From Liquorilactobacillus mali (GTDB lineage Bacteria; Bacillota; Bacilli; Lactobacillales; Lactobacillaceae), in the NCBI RefSeq assembly GCF_001437155.1, contig NZ_JQAR01000012.1:1-58204 (forward strand): a DNA stretch of 58,204 bases, in the 5' to 3' direction. The position numbers and the translations under genes were made by a program. The notes under the pieces are model-generated. The model made no database searches. It worked only from the letters and a program-made list of their open reading frames with translations, and was not told where the DNA came from. Position 1 is the first letter of the stretch. Each line of letters opens with the position of its first letter. This document shows, piece by piece, positions 9,507-18,099 of the stretch.

Positions 9507-10280
9507 TCAACGATTAAACATTCTACGAATTCTACGGGCAAGTCCCCATGAAACACGGAAGAACCAGTTAATTTTCATGCCTATTTTTTTCCCAAATCGC
9601 CTATTAATACTCCTAATGATTTTCGTATGTTTCTGACTACGTTCGTCTTGCCAAAGCGCACTATAATGATGGATGCTGATAGTATTCTTCGTTTCGTTTG
9701 ATTCTCCTGTTAAAAAATCCATTGGTGCAAAATATTCTGTCGGGTAAATATCAACACCTGCAATATTTTGATACGCATTCTTTTTAAGTAGTCCTTTTTT
9801 GGCAAAATAATTTGTAGTATAGACTGGAATGGCTACAATATTCATCTCACCATCTTTTTTTATGAAGTCAACTGTATCGTAGATATCTCGCAAGTCCTTA
9901 ATAACCTGATTTTTCGGTTCTGCCCCAAATCCCAGACCAGGATTAACAGAAACTCCACCTTCATTCTCTTCCATTCCCATAAAGGCTTTCGTCTTCAATA
10001 AATCATCCAGTGATTTTTTTAATTCAACATCAGTATCCAGATAAATCCCGCCATTTTGATAAACAATATCAAAGCCTGCATAATCAGAGACAAAGCTCCA
10101 TTTCTTACGATCATAAGCTTGTTTCATGTATTTATTTTTCTTAACATCGTAGTTAGATTCGTCCCATTGAATTATCTCGTATTCTGGACATAACTCACGC
10201 CACTTTGCAATATACTTCTTGTATTCTTCTGGTAATTCTTTGCCACCAAACCAACAATAGTGAATCTTCGTAGGTATCAT
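9507..10280 (-). CDS. Family 32 (OCH1-like) glycosyltransferase
   Basis: This 257-residue protein begins IPTKIHYCWFGG, the usual opening of bacterial GT32 capsule glycosyltransferases, and has the DxD metal site at residues 82-84 in NGGIYLDTDVELKK, preceded by SDYAGFDIVYQ. Related proteins in capsule and exopolysaccharide loci transfer mannose, galactose or related sugars. It is the middle gene of the glycosyltransferase trio. The specific linkage cannot be read from sequence. Confidence 0.88.
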   Translation of the reverse strand: MIPTKIHYCWFGGKELPEEYKKYIAKWRELCPEYEIIQWDESNYDVKKNKYMKQAYDRKKWSFVSDYAGFDIVYQNGGIYLDTDVELKKSLDDLLKTKAFMGMEENEGGVSVNPGLGFGAEPKNQVIKDLRDIYDTVDFIKKDGEMNIVAIPVYTTNYFAKKGLLKKNAYQNIAGVDIYPTEYFAPMDFLTGESNETKNTISIHHYSALWQDERSQKHTKIIRSINRRFGKKIGMKINWFFRVSWGLARRIRRMFNR

Positions 10281-10291
10281 TTGGCTCTCCT

Positions 10292-11305
10292 TTAGTTAAT
10301 TTCTAATAATTTTTGCATAGCCTCTGTAATATAACGTCCATCTCGGATTCTTTGTCCAATAATTCTGACATTTTTGCATAACTCACGATATTTTTCTTCG
10401 GTAATATCGGTAAGAACACTATCAAGTTCAGACAAGCTTTCAATAGTAATTCCCAAATCATTTTGCTCTACAAAACTTGCTAGTGCGGCCTTTTTCCAAA
10501 CAATTACAGGCAATCCAGAGCTCAAATAAAGGGATGCCTTGTGGGGGTTATTATATTTTAGATATTCACCGAAAATTCCATTACACTTTGCTAAACTATC
10601 ACCATCCCAAATTAAACCAAAACTTTGTTTGAGATATTTTGGAAGTTCTTCTGGTGAATATGAACCCTGATAGTTGATATTTTCAGGGTACTCATCAGCT
10701 TGATTCGGGCCATACAAGTATACTGGAGTCTTACACTCCATTTTCTTTAAAAATTCTGATTTACCAAGATTCCCAGCAAAACAAACAGTTCTGTCATATT
10801 TATCATGACCTACCATCTGCTGCGGATTGTCATAGTCAAAGATTTCCAAGGATACAATTGGCTTAATCATACCTTCTCTTTTGAGCCACCTGACCATTTC
10901 TTCGTTATGAGCAATTATCCCGTCACACTTATTAAAAAAAGCTATTTCTTCAGAAATATATTCAGGTTCATTGCGATGTAATCTTAACGACTCAACGTCA
11001 TGAAGCAGTAAAAATATTTTTGTCCCATTTTTCTTTTTTACTTCTTCAACAATTTTGTTATTTATTCGTTCGTTAAATGCAGGATATTGGAACAGGACGT
11101 TATTCATTTCCTGCCTCTTTATTTCCCGCGGAATATCCCACATAACCTGCTTAATACTCATTAGTTTTGCTTTACGGGCACCATTAAAATAAAAGATGAT
11201 ACTTTTAAAATCTGACCTTTTCAAAAATTTAACAACATCCATTTTTGCCTTTGGGCCTGCCTCATATTGTGTTTTATCGTACATTGAAATCACAAAATTA
11301 CTCAT
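10292..11305 (-). CDS. GT-B-type glycosyltransferase resembling Gtf3 / galactofuranosyltransferases
   Basis: This 337-residue protein resembles the group that includes Gtf3 of serine-rich-adhesin glycosylation loci and bacterial beta-1,6-galactofuranosyltransferase annotations: a YEAGPKAKMDV opening, FQYPAFNERINNKIV, FLLLHDVESLR, and the C-terminal donor region LIWDGDSLAKCNGIFGEYLKYNNPHKASLYL. It is promoter-proximal in the three-gene unit. No secretion genes or large adhesin lie in this window, so surface-glycan synthesis is as likely as protein glycosylation. Function beyond sugar transfer is inference. Confidence 0.75.
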   Translation of the reverse strand: MSNFVISMYDKTQYEAGPKAKMDVVKFLKRSDFKSIIFYFNGARKAKLMSIKQVMWDIPREIKRQEMNNVLFQYPAFNERINNKIVEEVKKKNGTKIFLLLHDVESLRLHRNEPEYISEEIAFFNKCDGIIAHNEEMVRWLKREGMIKPIVSLEIFDYDNPQQMVGHDKYDRTVCFAGNLGKSEFLKKMECKTPVYLYGPNQADEYPENINYQGSYSPEELPKYLKQSFGLIWDGDSLAKCNGIFGEYLKYNNPHKASLYLSSGLPVIVWKKAALASFVEQNDLGITIESLSELDSVLTDITEEKYRELCKNVRIIGQRIRDGRYITEAMQKLLEIN

Positions 11306-11383
11306 AATTACCTGACCATTTCCTCTACATAATATAATGAAGATTTCCTACAGTTTATTATACCCGATTGTTCAAAAAAATGA

Positions 11384-11599
11384 GAGTGCGATATAAACCA
11401 CAAGGGTAGAATATCAACTTAGATTTACAAATAAGTATAAAAAAGCTAGATCAAAATTAATTTTGACCTAGCTCTTATTTGTTCTCTATAAACATGTTCC
11501 ATAATTCAAATTCTTCGTACAGCTTTTAAAAATTATAGCAAAGTACTTACTACATTCGTAATTTCGCATTAACATTCAGAATTTCCTTATATTGCACTC
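11384..11599 (+). repeat. Dispersed intergenic palindromic element, copy 2, with terminal inverted repeats
   Basis: Left end GAGTGCGATATAA (11384-11396) and right end TTATATTGCACTC (11587-11599) are inverted repeats matching at 12 of 13 positions. Inside lies a 14-bp palindrome (11444-11473) with the TCAAAAT/ATTTTGA core, then the conserved tail with ATAAACATGTTCCATAA and ATTCGTAATTTCGCATTAA. It fills the gap between the AroM gene end and the glycosyltransferase unit, and contains no reading frame. I take it as a small non-autonomous mobile-element-like repeat of 216 bp. Confidence 0.8.
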
Positions 11600-11611
11600 C
11601 ATGATCTCAAA

Positions 11612-12292
11612 TTAAACAAACTCTGAAGTTAGCTTCGCCATCAATACATTCGACAGTATTGTTGGTTTGCCAGAATTTTCAGCAACAATTCTTTGCCATT
11701 TTTCGTTATAACCCATACAATCCATCAAGATATAGTCAACTTTGCTTTTTAGTGCTTGTCCAACTGCGGCAAAGTGTTCTTTTGTTCCCGTATAAGGTGA
11801 CGCATCAATGTAAACGGGATTTAGCCCAGCTTTATGGAATTTGCCGTCCATTTCCTTGATCTGTTCAGGTAGGGGAACGACAACTCCTAATTTTCTGTCA
11901 GCAATAACTAATTTCACAACTTGTGGGATGATTTTGTCGGGTTCCAAAAATACACTGTTAGTTGTTTTGAGGTTATTGAATTCTCCAGTACATAAAAGCC
12001 AAATTAAAGAATATCCTTTATTTTCAGCCTCATTAATTTTCTTTTGAATTAATGGTTCCACTTTACTACGATCCATTTGTACCGCTCTTCCATCCCGCAT
12101 GCGTGATACCAAAGTATATTCGTTTCCTACCCCCTCTTTAGGAGCAAGCTGTTCTTGAACTTCCTCATATGTTAATTCATCCAGTGCCCCTGCCTGAACT
12201 AAATCAAACTCTGGCCCAAGGATTTTCTCAACCATTGGTGCCACGTCACTTCTTGGAGATTGACCAATTGTAAGCATATAAACTTTTTTCAT
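11612..12292 (-). CDS. AroM family protein
   Basis: This 226-residue protein matches the AroM family: MLTIGQSPRSDVAPMV at the start, LVQAGALDELT near residue 37, then LLCTGEF near residue 99 and a C-terminal MDCMGYNEKW. AroM has no established enzymatic role; its fold is related to the Asp/Glu racemase superfamily, and two cysteines (LLCTG and MDCMG) lie where that superfamily keeps its catalytic pair. It is the last gene of the five-gene operon, 14 nt after the transporter. Activity is unknown; a racemase or lyase on an amino-acid-like compound is a guess. Confidence 0.85.
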   Translation of the reverse strand: MKKVYMLTIGQSPRSDVAPMVEKILGPEFDLVQAGALDELTYEEVQEQLAPKEGVGNEYTLVSRMRDGRAVQMDRSKVEPLIQKKINEAENKGYSLIWLLCTGEFNNLKTTNSVFLEPDKIIPQVVKLVIADRKLGVVVPLPEQIKEMDGKFHKAGLNPVYIDASPYTGTKEHFAAVGQALKSKVDYILMDCMGYNEKWQRIVAENSGKPTILSNVLMAKLTSEFV

Positions 12293-12306
12293 TAAGGTCC
12301 ACTCCT

Positions 12307-13884
12307 TTATTTAATAGTCTTAAACATTGAAGTTCCAAATGAGTAGAGTGCATCAGCTGCGATGAAACCAGATGCAAGTATTCCCATTGGTGCTTCCATT
12401 TTTTTACCCCAAATTTTCACAACAACGATCCTAATCAGCAGTCCAATTAGAACTGCCCAACATGCATTTAGGGTTGAGATCAGTAATCCAGTTGCTAACA
12501 TCACTCCTAATTGTTTGCTTGGGCCACCAATTAGTTGAATAATCGCCCCAGGAATTGCCCAGATTGCCATTTCTTCAGCAATTTTAACAGAAGCTCCCGC
12601 CTTGATTGTTGAAACATAAACTGCATCCACTGGTGGAAATAAATTCTGTGAGAATAAAAAATGATATGTTGTGGCAATAATTAAAAGAGCAATCCCAAAG
12701 GCAATCAATCCAGCATGATACTGATGTTTACGCCCTTCTTTTTCAATTTGCTTATCTTTACCATTACCACGAATAATATAGCCCGTCTTGAAATCAAATC
12801 CCATATCAGCAAAAGCTGGACCAGTTGCCGTACTGAATGCTACCATGATAGCTAATGCTTCATGCGGAAAGCCAAGCAAAATTCCTATTAACAAAGTGAT
12901 CAAGGCAACTGCAAAGGCAGGAAACCAGCCTGAATGCATTGCAGCAATTCCAACAATAATCTCATGCACAATAGCAGCAAAAGCAGCATAAAATAAGAAA
13001 AGCATAAACATTCCAATTGACATATGGGAGTACAATCCTCCCATGATTGCCACTAACAATGAAATTAAAAAGTAAAGTAAGTATCCTAAGCCTAAAGTTT
13101 TTTTAGCAGAAGCCGATGATCTTGTCATTTCTTCTTCGGATTCAACATCAATTTTGCCTTTATTTCCGAAAATCAAGACTCCTGCTTGAATTAACGCAAC
13201 AATCCCAGCACCAATCATTATCCCATGCGGAACATACATTGAGCTCAAATTCAAATTAAGCACTGGCATTGCATATTGTGTAATTAAAAGTCCTAAGCCA
13301 AACATTCCTAATGCAAATTCATTACCGATAAAAGCAACACCAAAGGCTGACATTGGAATCGATAACATTGAACCAATAAGTCCGATTACTGCACCCACAC
13401 CCAGTAATCCTGCGCGTTTACCACCTTTTTGACCTGCAAGAATAGATTCAGCTGTAGCAACACCTGGAGCCCACACTTCTTTTGCTGGAAATAGCTTAGA
13501 ATCAAACAAGCGATAAAGCATGAATGAATCAACGAACATTGCTAAAGCTGCTCCGATTAAAGCAGGAAAAATCAAATCAGTTTTCCCTAAGACAAATGGA
13601 ATACCAATTGGAATTAGCAAACTATTAGCTGCTCCAAAAGTTGCTGACGAGATTGCAGTTTGAATTAAGTTCTGGCGGTGAATAGATTGATATTTTTTGA
13701 AAAATTTCATTGGTATTCTTGATATCAACATTGCAATCAAGGCACCAATAATAGCTGTATTAGGAGTAACTCCTAGTGTAACAATAATTTGAATACCAAT
13801 TATTGCACCAAGTACACTAGTTAAAATAATCAAAATCATCGTTGCAAGTTCAAATACTTTTGGATGTTTTTCTTCATTATTCAT
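12307..13884 (-). CDS. OPT-family oligopeptide/metallophore-type transporter
   Basis: This 525-residue protein is almost wholly hydrophobic, with about 14 membrane segments, and shows the OPT-like features GAANSLLIPIGIP, GVATAESILAG and SMYVPHGIMIGAG. OPT proteins import short peptides or metal-chelating compounds with protons. It is shorter than fungal OPT members (about 700+ residues) but in the bacterial range. Its start overlaps the racemase stop by 4 nt (ATGA), indicating translational coupling. Its neighbours (aminopeptidase, racemase, AroM, DUF1177) suggest import of a small peptide-like substrate. Confidence 0.8.
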   Translation of the reverse strand: MNNEEKHPKVFELATMILIILTSVLGAIIGIQIIVTLGVTPNTAIIGALIAMLISRIPMKFFKKYQSIHRQNLIQTAISSATFGAANSLLIPIGIPFVLGKTDLIFPALIGAALAMFVDSFMLYRLFDSKLFPAKEVWAPGVATAESILAGQKGGKRAGLLGVGAVIGLIGSMLSIPMSAFGVAFIGNEFALGMFGLGLLITQYAMPVLNLNLSSMYVPHGIMIGAGIVALIQAGVLIFGNKGKIDVESEEEMTRSSASAKKTLGLGYLLYFLISLLVAIMGGLYSHMSIGMFMLFLFYAAFAAIVHEIIVGIAAMHSGWFPAFAVALITLLIGILLGFPHEALAIMVAFSTATGPAFADMGFDFKTGYIIRGNGKDKQIEKEGRKHQYHAGLIAFGIALLIIATTYHFLFSQNLFPPVDAVYVSTIKAGASVKIAEEMAIWAIPGAIIQLIGGPSKQLGVMLATGLLISTLNACWAVLIGLLIRIVVVKIWGKKMEAPMGILASGFIAADALYSFGTSMFKTIK

Positions 13885-14546
13885 AATCTATTCCTCCTGA
13901 ATTGGGATCCATTGCCATTTAAATAAAAATTAACCATTGAACCTTCAGCATCAACAGCATCAATAACTGGTACATCAATAACCTCCTGCAAAAGACTCTT
14001 TAAATTTATTGTTCCCATGCCAGTACATGCGAATAAAATTTGTTGAGCTCCTTGTTCAATTAATTGTTTAACCGCTGTTATACAATTTTCTTGACCGACA
14101 GATGTTAGTAAATCATTAGTATTATTAATATTTTTTGGTTTAATGTATCCCGCAAATAATTCATCCAAATTTTCTTCAATCACGGTAGGAACGATCGAGG
14201 TAATCCCTATAACTCCTGTTTTCTTACCAGTTGAACGTGCAATTAACGCTGCACTGCTTCCTGCACCAATCACAAATAATCCAGTTTCTTCACGTAATTG
14301 TTCAATAGCCGGATCAGCCGCACAACTAACAATTAGGTCTGTACAACCTTGTTCTTTGAATTGCTTCCCTAATTCAAGAATTTTGGGAACTGCTAATACT
14401 TCTGTTTCATCATTATGTATTCCGTTATATTGATTCGGAATGCATGCACTTTTAATACTCAATCCATATTTCTTTTCGATAACCTGAGCATGTCGGTTGA
14501 CTTCCTCAGGCCTTTCTAAGGTAACTACTCGTATCAAACCAATCAT
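13881..14546 (-). CDS. Aspartate/glutamate/hydantoin racemase family protein
   Basis: This 221-residue protein has the two-cysteine arrangement of cofactor-independent racemases: Cys75 in LIVSCAADP and Cys174 in LFACTGMG, each following a beta-strand. The spacing of about 100 residues fits the family. It probably epimerises an amino acid or related compound by two-base proton transfer. Its place between an aminopeptidase and an OPT transporter suggests it acts on a product of peptide hydrolysis. The exact substrate (Asp, Glu, hydantoin, other) is not readable. Confidence 0.82.
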   Translation of the reverse strand: MIGLIRVVTLERPEEVNRHAQVIEKKYGLSIKSACIPNQYNGIHNDETEVLAVPKILELGKQFKEQGCTDLIVSCAADPAIEQLREETGLFVIGAGSSAALIARSTGKKTGVIGITSIVPTVIEENLDELFAGYIKPKNINNTNDLLTSVGQENCITAVKQLIEQGAQQILFACTGMGTINLKSLLQEVIDVPVIDAVDAEGSMVNFYLNGNGSQFRRNRL

Positions 14547-14562
14547 TTTTTAAAATTCCTCT

Positions 14563-15507
14563 CTATATGAATTTTCCTTCCTTCATAATTAACTCATCAT
14601 CCAAATAGAATGTCGGTTCTAAAATAATCCCATCCAAATGAACTCCCGCGTCAGTTTCTCCACCAAATGTCTTATTACTACCAAATGCCACGTGAACTGT
14701 ACCAGCAACCTTCTCATCTTCTAAAATGTTGCCTGTAAGTCTAGCCGCCCTATTTGTTCCTATCCCAAATTCAGCGACATTACGTCCCAAATTTGGCCCA
14801 AGAATATCAAGAATCGTTTTACTGCAATACCCCTTAATATCTAGCAAACGTCCATTTTCAATGATGAGTTTAATTGGTTCTTTAAGTTTCCCAACTCCAA
14901 CAAATGAACCATCAACTATCAAAGTTCCATTCGCAGAACCTTCAACTGGTGCAATGTATGCTTCACCAGAAGGTAAATTCCCAGATTCACCAGAATTTTT
15001 ATAGACACCAACGCTTCGAATTCCAACACGGTTTTCAACTGAAAAAGTAAATTGTTGGCCATTTTTTACGATTCTTACATTTTTGGTATCATTTAGTTTT
15101 TCAATAAGATTATCCGTCAGTTTCTCAACTTCATCATAATCTGCTGTAATTGCACCATTAGCAAACATCTCAGACGTTATCCCTGGCATAGTAGCCACAC
15201 GTGCTCCAGCTAAAACTGCATTTTCCTTGGCCTTTGTATGTGTTACCGAGTTTTTGGTAATACATACAACTACATCAGATAACTCCATTGCTTTTGCCGC
15301 AATTAAGGGAGGCTCTTCTCCAGCTCTACTAGAATTTGGAATTTCAATATATAATGGGTTATCAGTTAGATACTTTGCTGCTTTGTATAGCGCTTTTCCC
15401 AATTCACTCTTATCCTCATCACTTAGAATTAAGACATTTTCGGTGGATTTTACACCAAGATTATTTTTCAAAATTTTTTTTGAAGTCTCAATAATTGATT
15501 CGCTCAA
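14563..15507 (-). CDS. M29-like aminopeptidase (AmpS/leucyl aminopeptidase family)
   Basis: This 314-residue protein resembles the M29 thermophilic aminopeptidases but is about 90 residues shorter than the usual 400. Candidate metal ligands are present in order: Glu182 in PSGEAYIAPVEGSANG, Glu246 in AEFGIGTN, His272 in GTVHVAFGSN, and His290/Asp292 in VHLDGIIL. The N-terminal part (residues 20-130) covers a shortened first domain. It likely removes N-terminal residues from an imported peptide, or hydrolyses a related amide. It is the second gene of the operon, 26 nt after DUF1177. Confidence 0.82.
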   Translation of the reverse strand: MSESIIETSKKILKNNLGVKSTENVLILSDEDKSELGKALYKAAKYLTDNPLYIEIPNSSRAGEEPPLIAAKAMELSDVVVCITKNSVTHTKAKENAVLAGARVATMPGITSEMFANGAITADYDEVEKLTDNLIEKLNDTKNVRIVKNGQQFTFSVENRVGIRSVGVYKNSGESGNLPSGEAYIAPVEGSANGTLIVDGSFVGVGKLKEPIKLIIENGRLLDIKGYCSKTILDILGPNLGRNVAEFGIGTNRAARLTGNILEDEKVAGTVHVAFGSNKTFGGETDAGVHLDGIILEPTFYLDDELIMKEGKFI

Positions 15508-15533
15508 AATTTTTCATCTCCTAGATTAACCTA

Positions 15534-16475
15534 CTAGCCTACTCTATTGCCAAGAGTTTGCAGCCTGCTCATTGAACCGTATAACTCCTCAAGATGATCG
15601 AATTCTTTTGCATCGTAAAACTCAATCTTGCCATCTGTAAATTCCTTTGCAACTTCAATAACAAAACGCACGGCATCTGCAATATCTACCTCATGACTAG
15701 CACCTGTCCCGCAACCGGGGACTGCACTTATCGTTGTAATGGCAACACCAACAACGGGAGCTTTAGTCGCAACTGAAGGTTGGAGAATAGAATTAATATG
15801 ATATACATCATTCCCGTATGGTGTAATATCTTGTGTACTTACGGGAAATGTATGTGCCAGTTGACCTGTAGCCATTTCCATAAGTCTAACTAGATCTGAA
15901 TTGACTTTTAAAACATATCCCGATTTAACAGTTGGTGAAAGTGATATTCCCTTATGGTTAATAATTACATTTCCTTTTGTTGTATCAATGGATAAAATTG
16001 CCTCCATCTCTGACGTGACTTCATGTTTGTTCATCTCCATAATTGTTACCGGGGAGTCCATAAAGTCTACTGGGTAATGCGGTGCAGTTGGTGCATTTGG
16101 ACAAATATGTGTCGTCACAATTACATCACCGGGTAACTCATCTTTTTTTGTTTTCATCAATGCTATCTTGTAGGCAGCTGCAATCGCCGCAATCGCACCA
16201 TCACCATCCGATACCAATCCGATTCTGCTTGGGCGGGCTCCAATTCCACCTAATCGTCCAACTATTCCAAGTGTCGGTGCATTGCCACCACTGCTTTTCC
16301 CACTAGCACCAGGAATTGTTATCTTGACAAAGTCTGTTTTGCCCTTTTCACCACTAACTTCAGTAACCTTCACTTTTACAAACTCAAATTTTTCAAAAAG
16401 TGCTGCAATATCTTTTCCACTTACTCGACCATCATCAATAATTTCTTTTACTTCTATTACTTGTTTTAATACCAT
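15534..16475 (-). CDS. DUF1177 domain protein
   Basis: This 313-residue protein matches the DUF1177 family along its length: GLVSDGDGAIAAIAAAYKIALM in the middle (here partly quoted), DVIVTTHICPNAPTAPHYPV, a MEMNKHEVTSEMEAILSIDTTKG stretch, and a C-terminal VPGCGTGASHEVDIADAVRF. No member has an assigned activity that I know of. The histidines and acidic residues in THICP, PHYPV and ILSIDTT could bind metal, but that is inference. It is the first gene of the operon, facing the IclR gene across 80 bp. Confidence 0.82.
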   Translation of the reverse strand: MVLKQVIEVKEIIDDGRVSGKDIAALFEKFEFVKVKVTEVSGEKGKTDFVKITIPGASGKSSGGNAPTLGIVGRLGGIGARPSRIGLVSDGDGAIAAIAAAYKIALMKTKKDELPGDVIVTTHICPNAPTAPHYPVDFMDSPVTIMEMNKHEVTSEMEAILSIDTTKGNVIINHKGISLSPTVKSGYVLKVNSDLVRLMEMATGQLAHTFPVSTQDITPYGNDVYHINSILQPSVATKAPVVGVAITTISAVPGCGTGASHEVDIADAVRFVIEVAKEFTDGKIEFYDAKEFDHLEELYGSMSRLQTLGNRVG

Positions 16476-16555
16476 TTAAATCACTCCATTTTTGAATACT
16501 CTATTTTTTTCTTTGATTAAAGTTTTAATAAATAGTAAACTATAAAAAATTAGTT

Positions 16556-17368
16556 TTGGGATGTGGAACTTTGTTAAAAACACTTAATCAAGCTTTAGAA
16601 ATATTAAATCTCTTCACACAAGAACATAGTCGTTGGACATCTAAGGAAATATCGCAAAAATTGGAAATTCCTGTAATCAACGTCTATCGTATTCTTGAGA
16701 CATTTGTTGCAAATGAGTACTTGTTAAAAGATAAGGACTCAAAACAATACGAAATTGGACCAGCTCTAACTATTCTTAGCTATCTCGCATTTCAAAAATA
16801 CAATGTGTATACAATGATTCATCCTTATCTTGAAGAACTTATGAAAGAAACAGGAGAAGCAGTATATCTGATAAAGAGCGAAGCAAATTATGCTATAAAT
16901 GTTGATGCTGTAATCCCTGAAAATAAAGTAAGCTTTGCTGTCTCGCTTAACAAAAAAATTCCACTGTACTCTGGTGCATCTTATTGGTCAATACTTGCTT
17001 TTCTGCCCCAAAAAATAATTGATGAAACTCTCTCTTCTCCTTTCACCAACCTATTAAAACCGAAAAAACTAACACCCGAAAAACTACAAAAAGAATTAGA
17101 AAAAGTTCGTAAAACAGGTTGGTCAGTAAGTTATGAAATCACAACTCCTGACGTTGTCTCCATATCTGCGCCAATATTTTCAAATAAAAAAATAGTTGGT
17201 GCTTTAACAGTTGCCAAACCAATTTTTAGAACTAAAAAAGAACAAGTCTCAGTGCTAGGCCAGCTAGTAAAAACAACTGCTAATCAAGTTTCGGTGACTC
17301 TAGATAAAAACAACATCCAATTAAATTCATATACATTTTTCAAAGAGCGAGGAAAAGCTAGTCTATAA
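16556..17368 (+). CDS. IclR-family transcriptional regulator
   Basis: This protein of up to 270 residues has an N-terminal winged helix-turn-helix (SKEISQKLEIPVINVYRILE) and a C-terminal IclR effector domain (GEAVYLIKSEANYAINVD, YSGASYWSILAF, GWSVSYEITTPDVVSISAPI). The start is uncertain: TTG at 16556 lacks a ribosome site, and TTG at 16571 would fit the usual LKTLNQALEILNLF opening better. It is divergent from the DUF1177-to-AroM operon and almost certainly controls it in response to the substrate or a product. The shared 80-bp gap holds a loose AGTTT...AAACT inverted repeat (16520-16542) as a candidate operator. Confidence 0.88.
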   Translation: MGCGTLLKTLNQALEILNLFTQEHSRWTSKEISQKLEIPVINVYRILETFVANEYLLKDKDSKQYEIGPALTILSYLAFQKYNVYTMIHPYLEELMKETGEAVYLIKSEANYAINVDAVIPENKVSFAVSLNKKIPLYSGASYWSILAFLPQKIIDETLSSPFTNLLKPKKLTPEKLQKELEKVRKTGWSVSYEITTPDVVSISAPIFSNKKIVGALTVAKPIFRTKKEQVSVLGQLVKTTANQVSVTLDKNNIQLNSYTFFKERGKASL

Positions 17369-17411
17369 AATTTCATTATATGAATTAATGTTTCATATAA
17401 TGAAATTTATA
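17366..17411 (+). terminator. Strong hairpin after the IclR gene
   Basis: AAATTTCATTATATGAA and TTTCATATAATGAAATTT form a 17-bp near-perfect stem with a short loop, starting at the IclR stop codon. It is AT-rich, without a long T-run. Confidence 0.65.
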
Positions 17412-17541
17412 ATTAAGATAGTAGCAAACAAAAATTAGTAAATCAACTTATTTTCTAATTTTTTTTTAATTTTAAGTGTATTTCTTTTAATCTAACTTTT
17501 TTTATTACTTTTACTTTTAAAAACAAAATTGTTAAAAAAAT

Positions 17542-17707
17542 GGAGCCAGTGCAAATTCTAATTTTGCACTAGCTCCTTATTTTTTCTCTATAAACATGTT
17601 ACATAATTCAAATTCCTCGTCTAGTTCCTAAAAATCATAGTAAAATACCTACACATTCGTAATTTCTCATTAACATTCAGAATTTACCGTTTTATATTGA
17701 ACTCCTT
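17542..17707 (+). repeat. Dispersed intergenic palindromic element, copy 3
   Basis: The palindrome GGAGC-AGTGCAAA / TTTGCACT-GCTCC (17542-17576) is followed by the conserved tail: TATAAACATGTTACATAATT, then ATTCGTAATTTCTCATTAAC and an end at TATATTGAACTCC. The left terminal repeat is not recognisable. It occupies most of the gap between the convergent IclR and glycosylase genes; 17412-17541 is AT-rich with nothing else I can call. Confidence 0.75.
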
Positions 17708-17712
17708 TTAAT

Positions 17713-18099
17713 TTAACTATTCGGTGATTTTTTATAATTTATAAATATTCCTTTATTAGCCAAATTATCAATACATTCTTTCATATATTGTTCATCATGT
17801 TCTGGATAAATTGGTCGTGTCTTTTTAACCATGCCCAAATTCTCATAAGGTGAGCAAGATTTGCCACGATAATCTTTGTCATACCAGGCTACATCCGGTT
17901 GATACCCTCTTCTTTTCATTTCATCCATTACCAAAATATGAAATTGGTACAACTTATATGGTGAGTACGAAAAAACATAATCTACAGTTGCATGTTTCCT
18001 CCCCCAGCCATTTCCTCTAAGTGCTGCAATTTCTCTATGCTGCCCCAAAAGTTGTTGCCTTGGTAATTTTTTAATAAGATCTTCGTGCCATAGTCTCAT
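17713..18099 (-). CDS. Pyrimidine-dimer DNA glycosylase family protein (T4 endonuclease V-like)
   Basis: This 128-residue protein matches the family of bacterial T4 denV relatives: MRLWHEDLIKKLPRQQLLGQHRE at the start and HATVDYVFSYSPYKLYQFH (36-54). Glu23 in QHREIAALRG aligns in position with catalytic Glu23 of T4 endonuclease V. T4 uses the amine of Thr2 as nucleophile; here residue 2 is Arg, as in many bacterial members, so the chemistry may differ. Its start overlaps the stop of the YbgA-like gene by one base. The likely role is repair of UV-damaged DNA. Confidence 0.8.
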   Translation of the reverse strand: MRLWHEDLIKKLPRQQLLGQHREIAALRGNGWGRKHATVDYVFSYSPYKLYQFHILVMDEMKRRGYQPDVAWYDKDYRGKSCSPYENLGMVKKTRPIYPEHDEQYMKECIDNLANKGIFINYKKSPNS

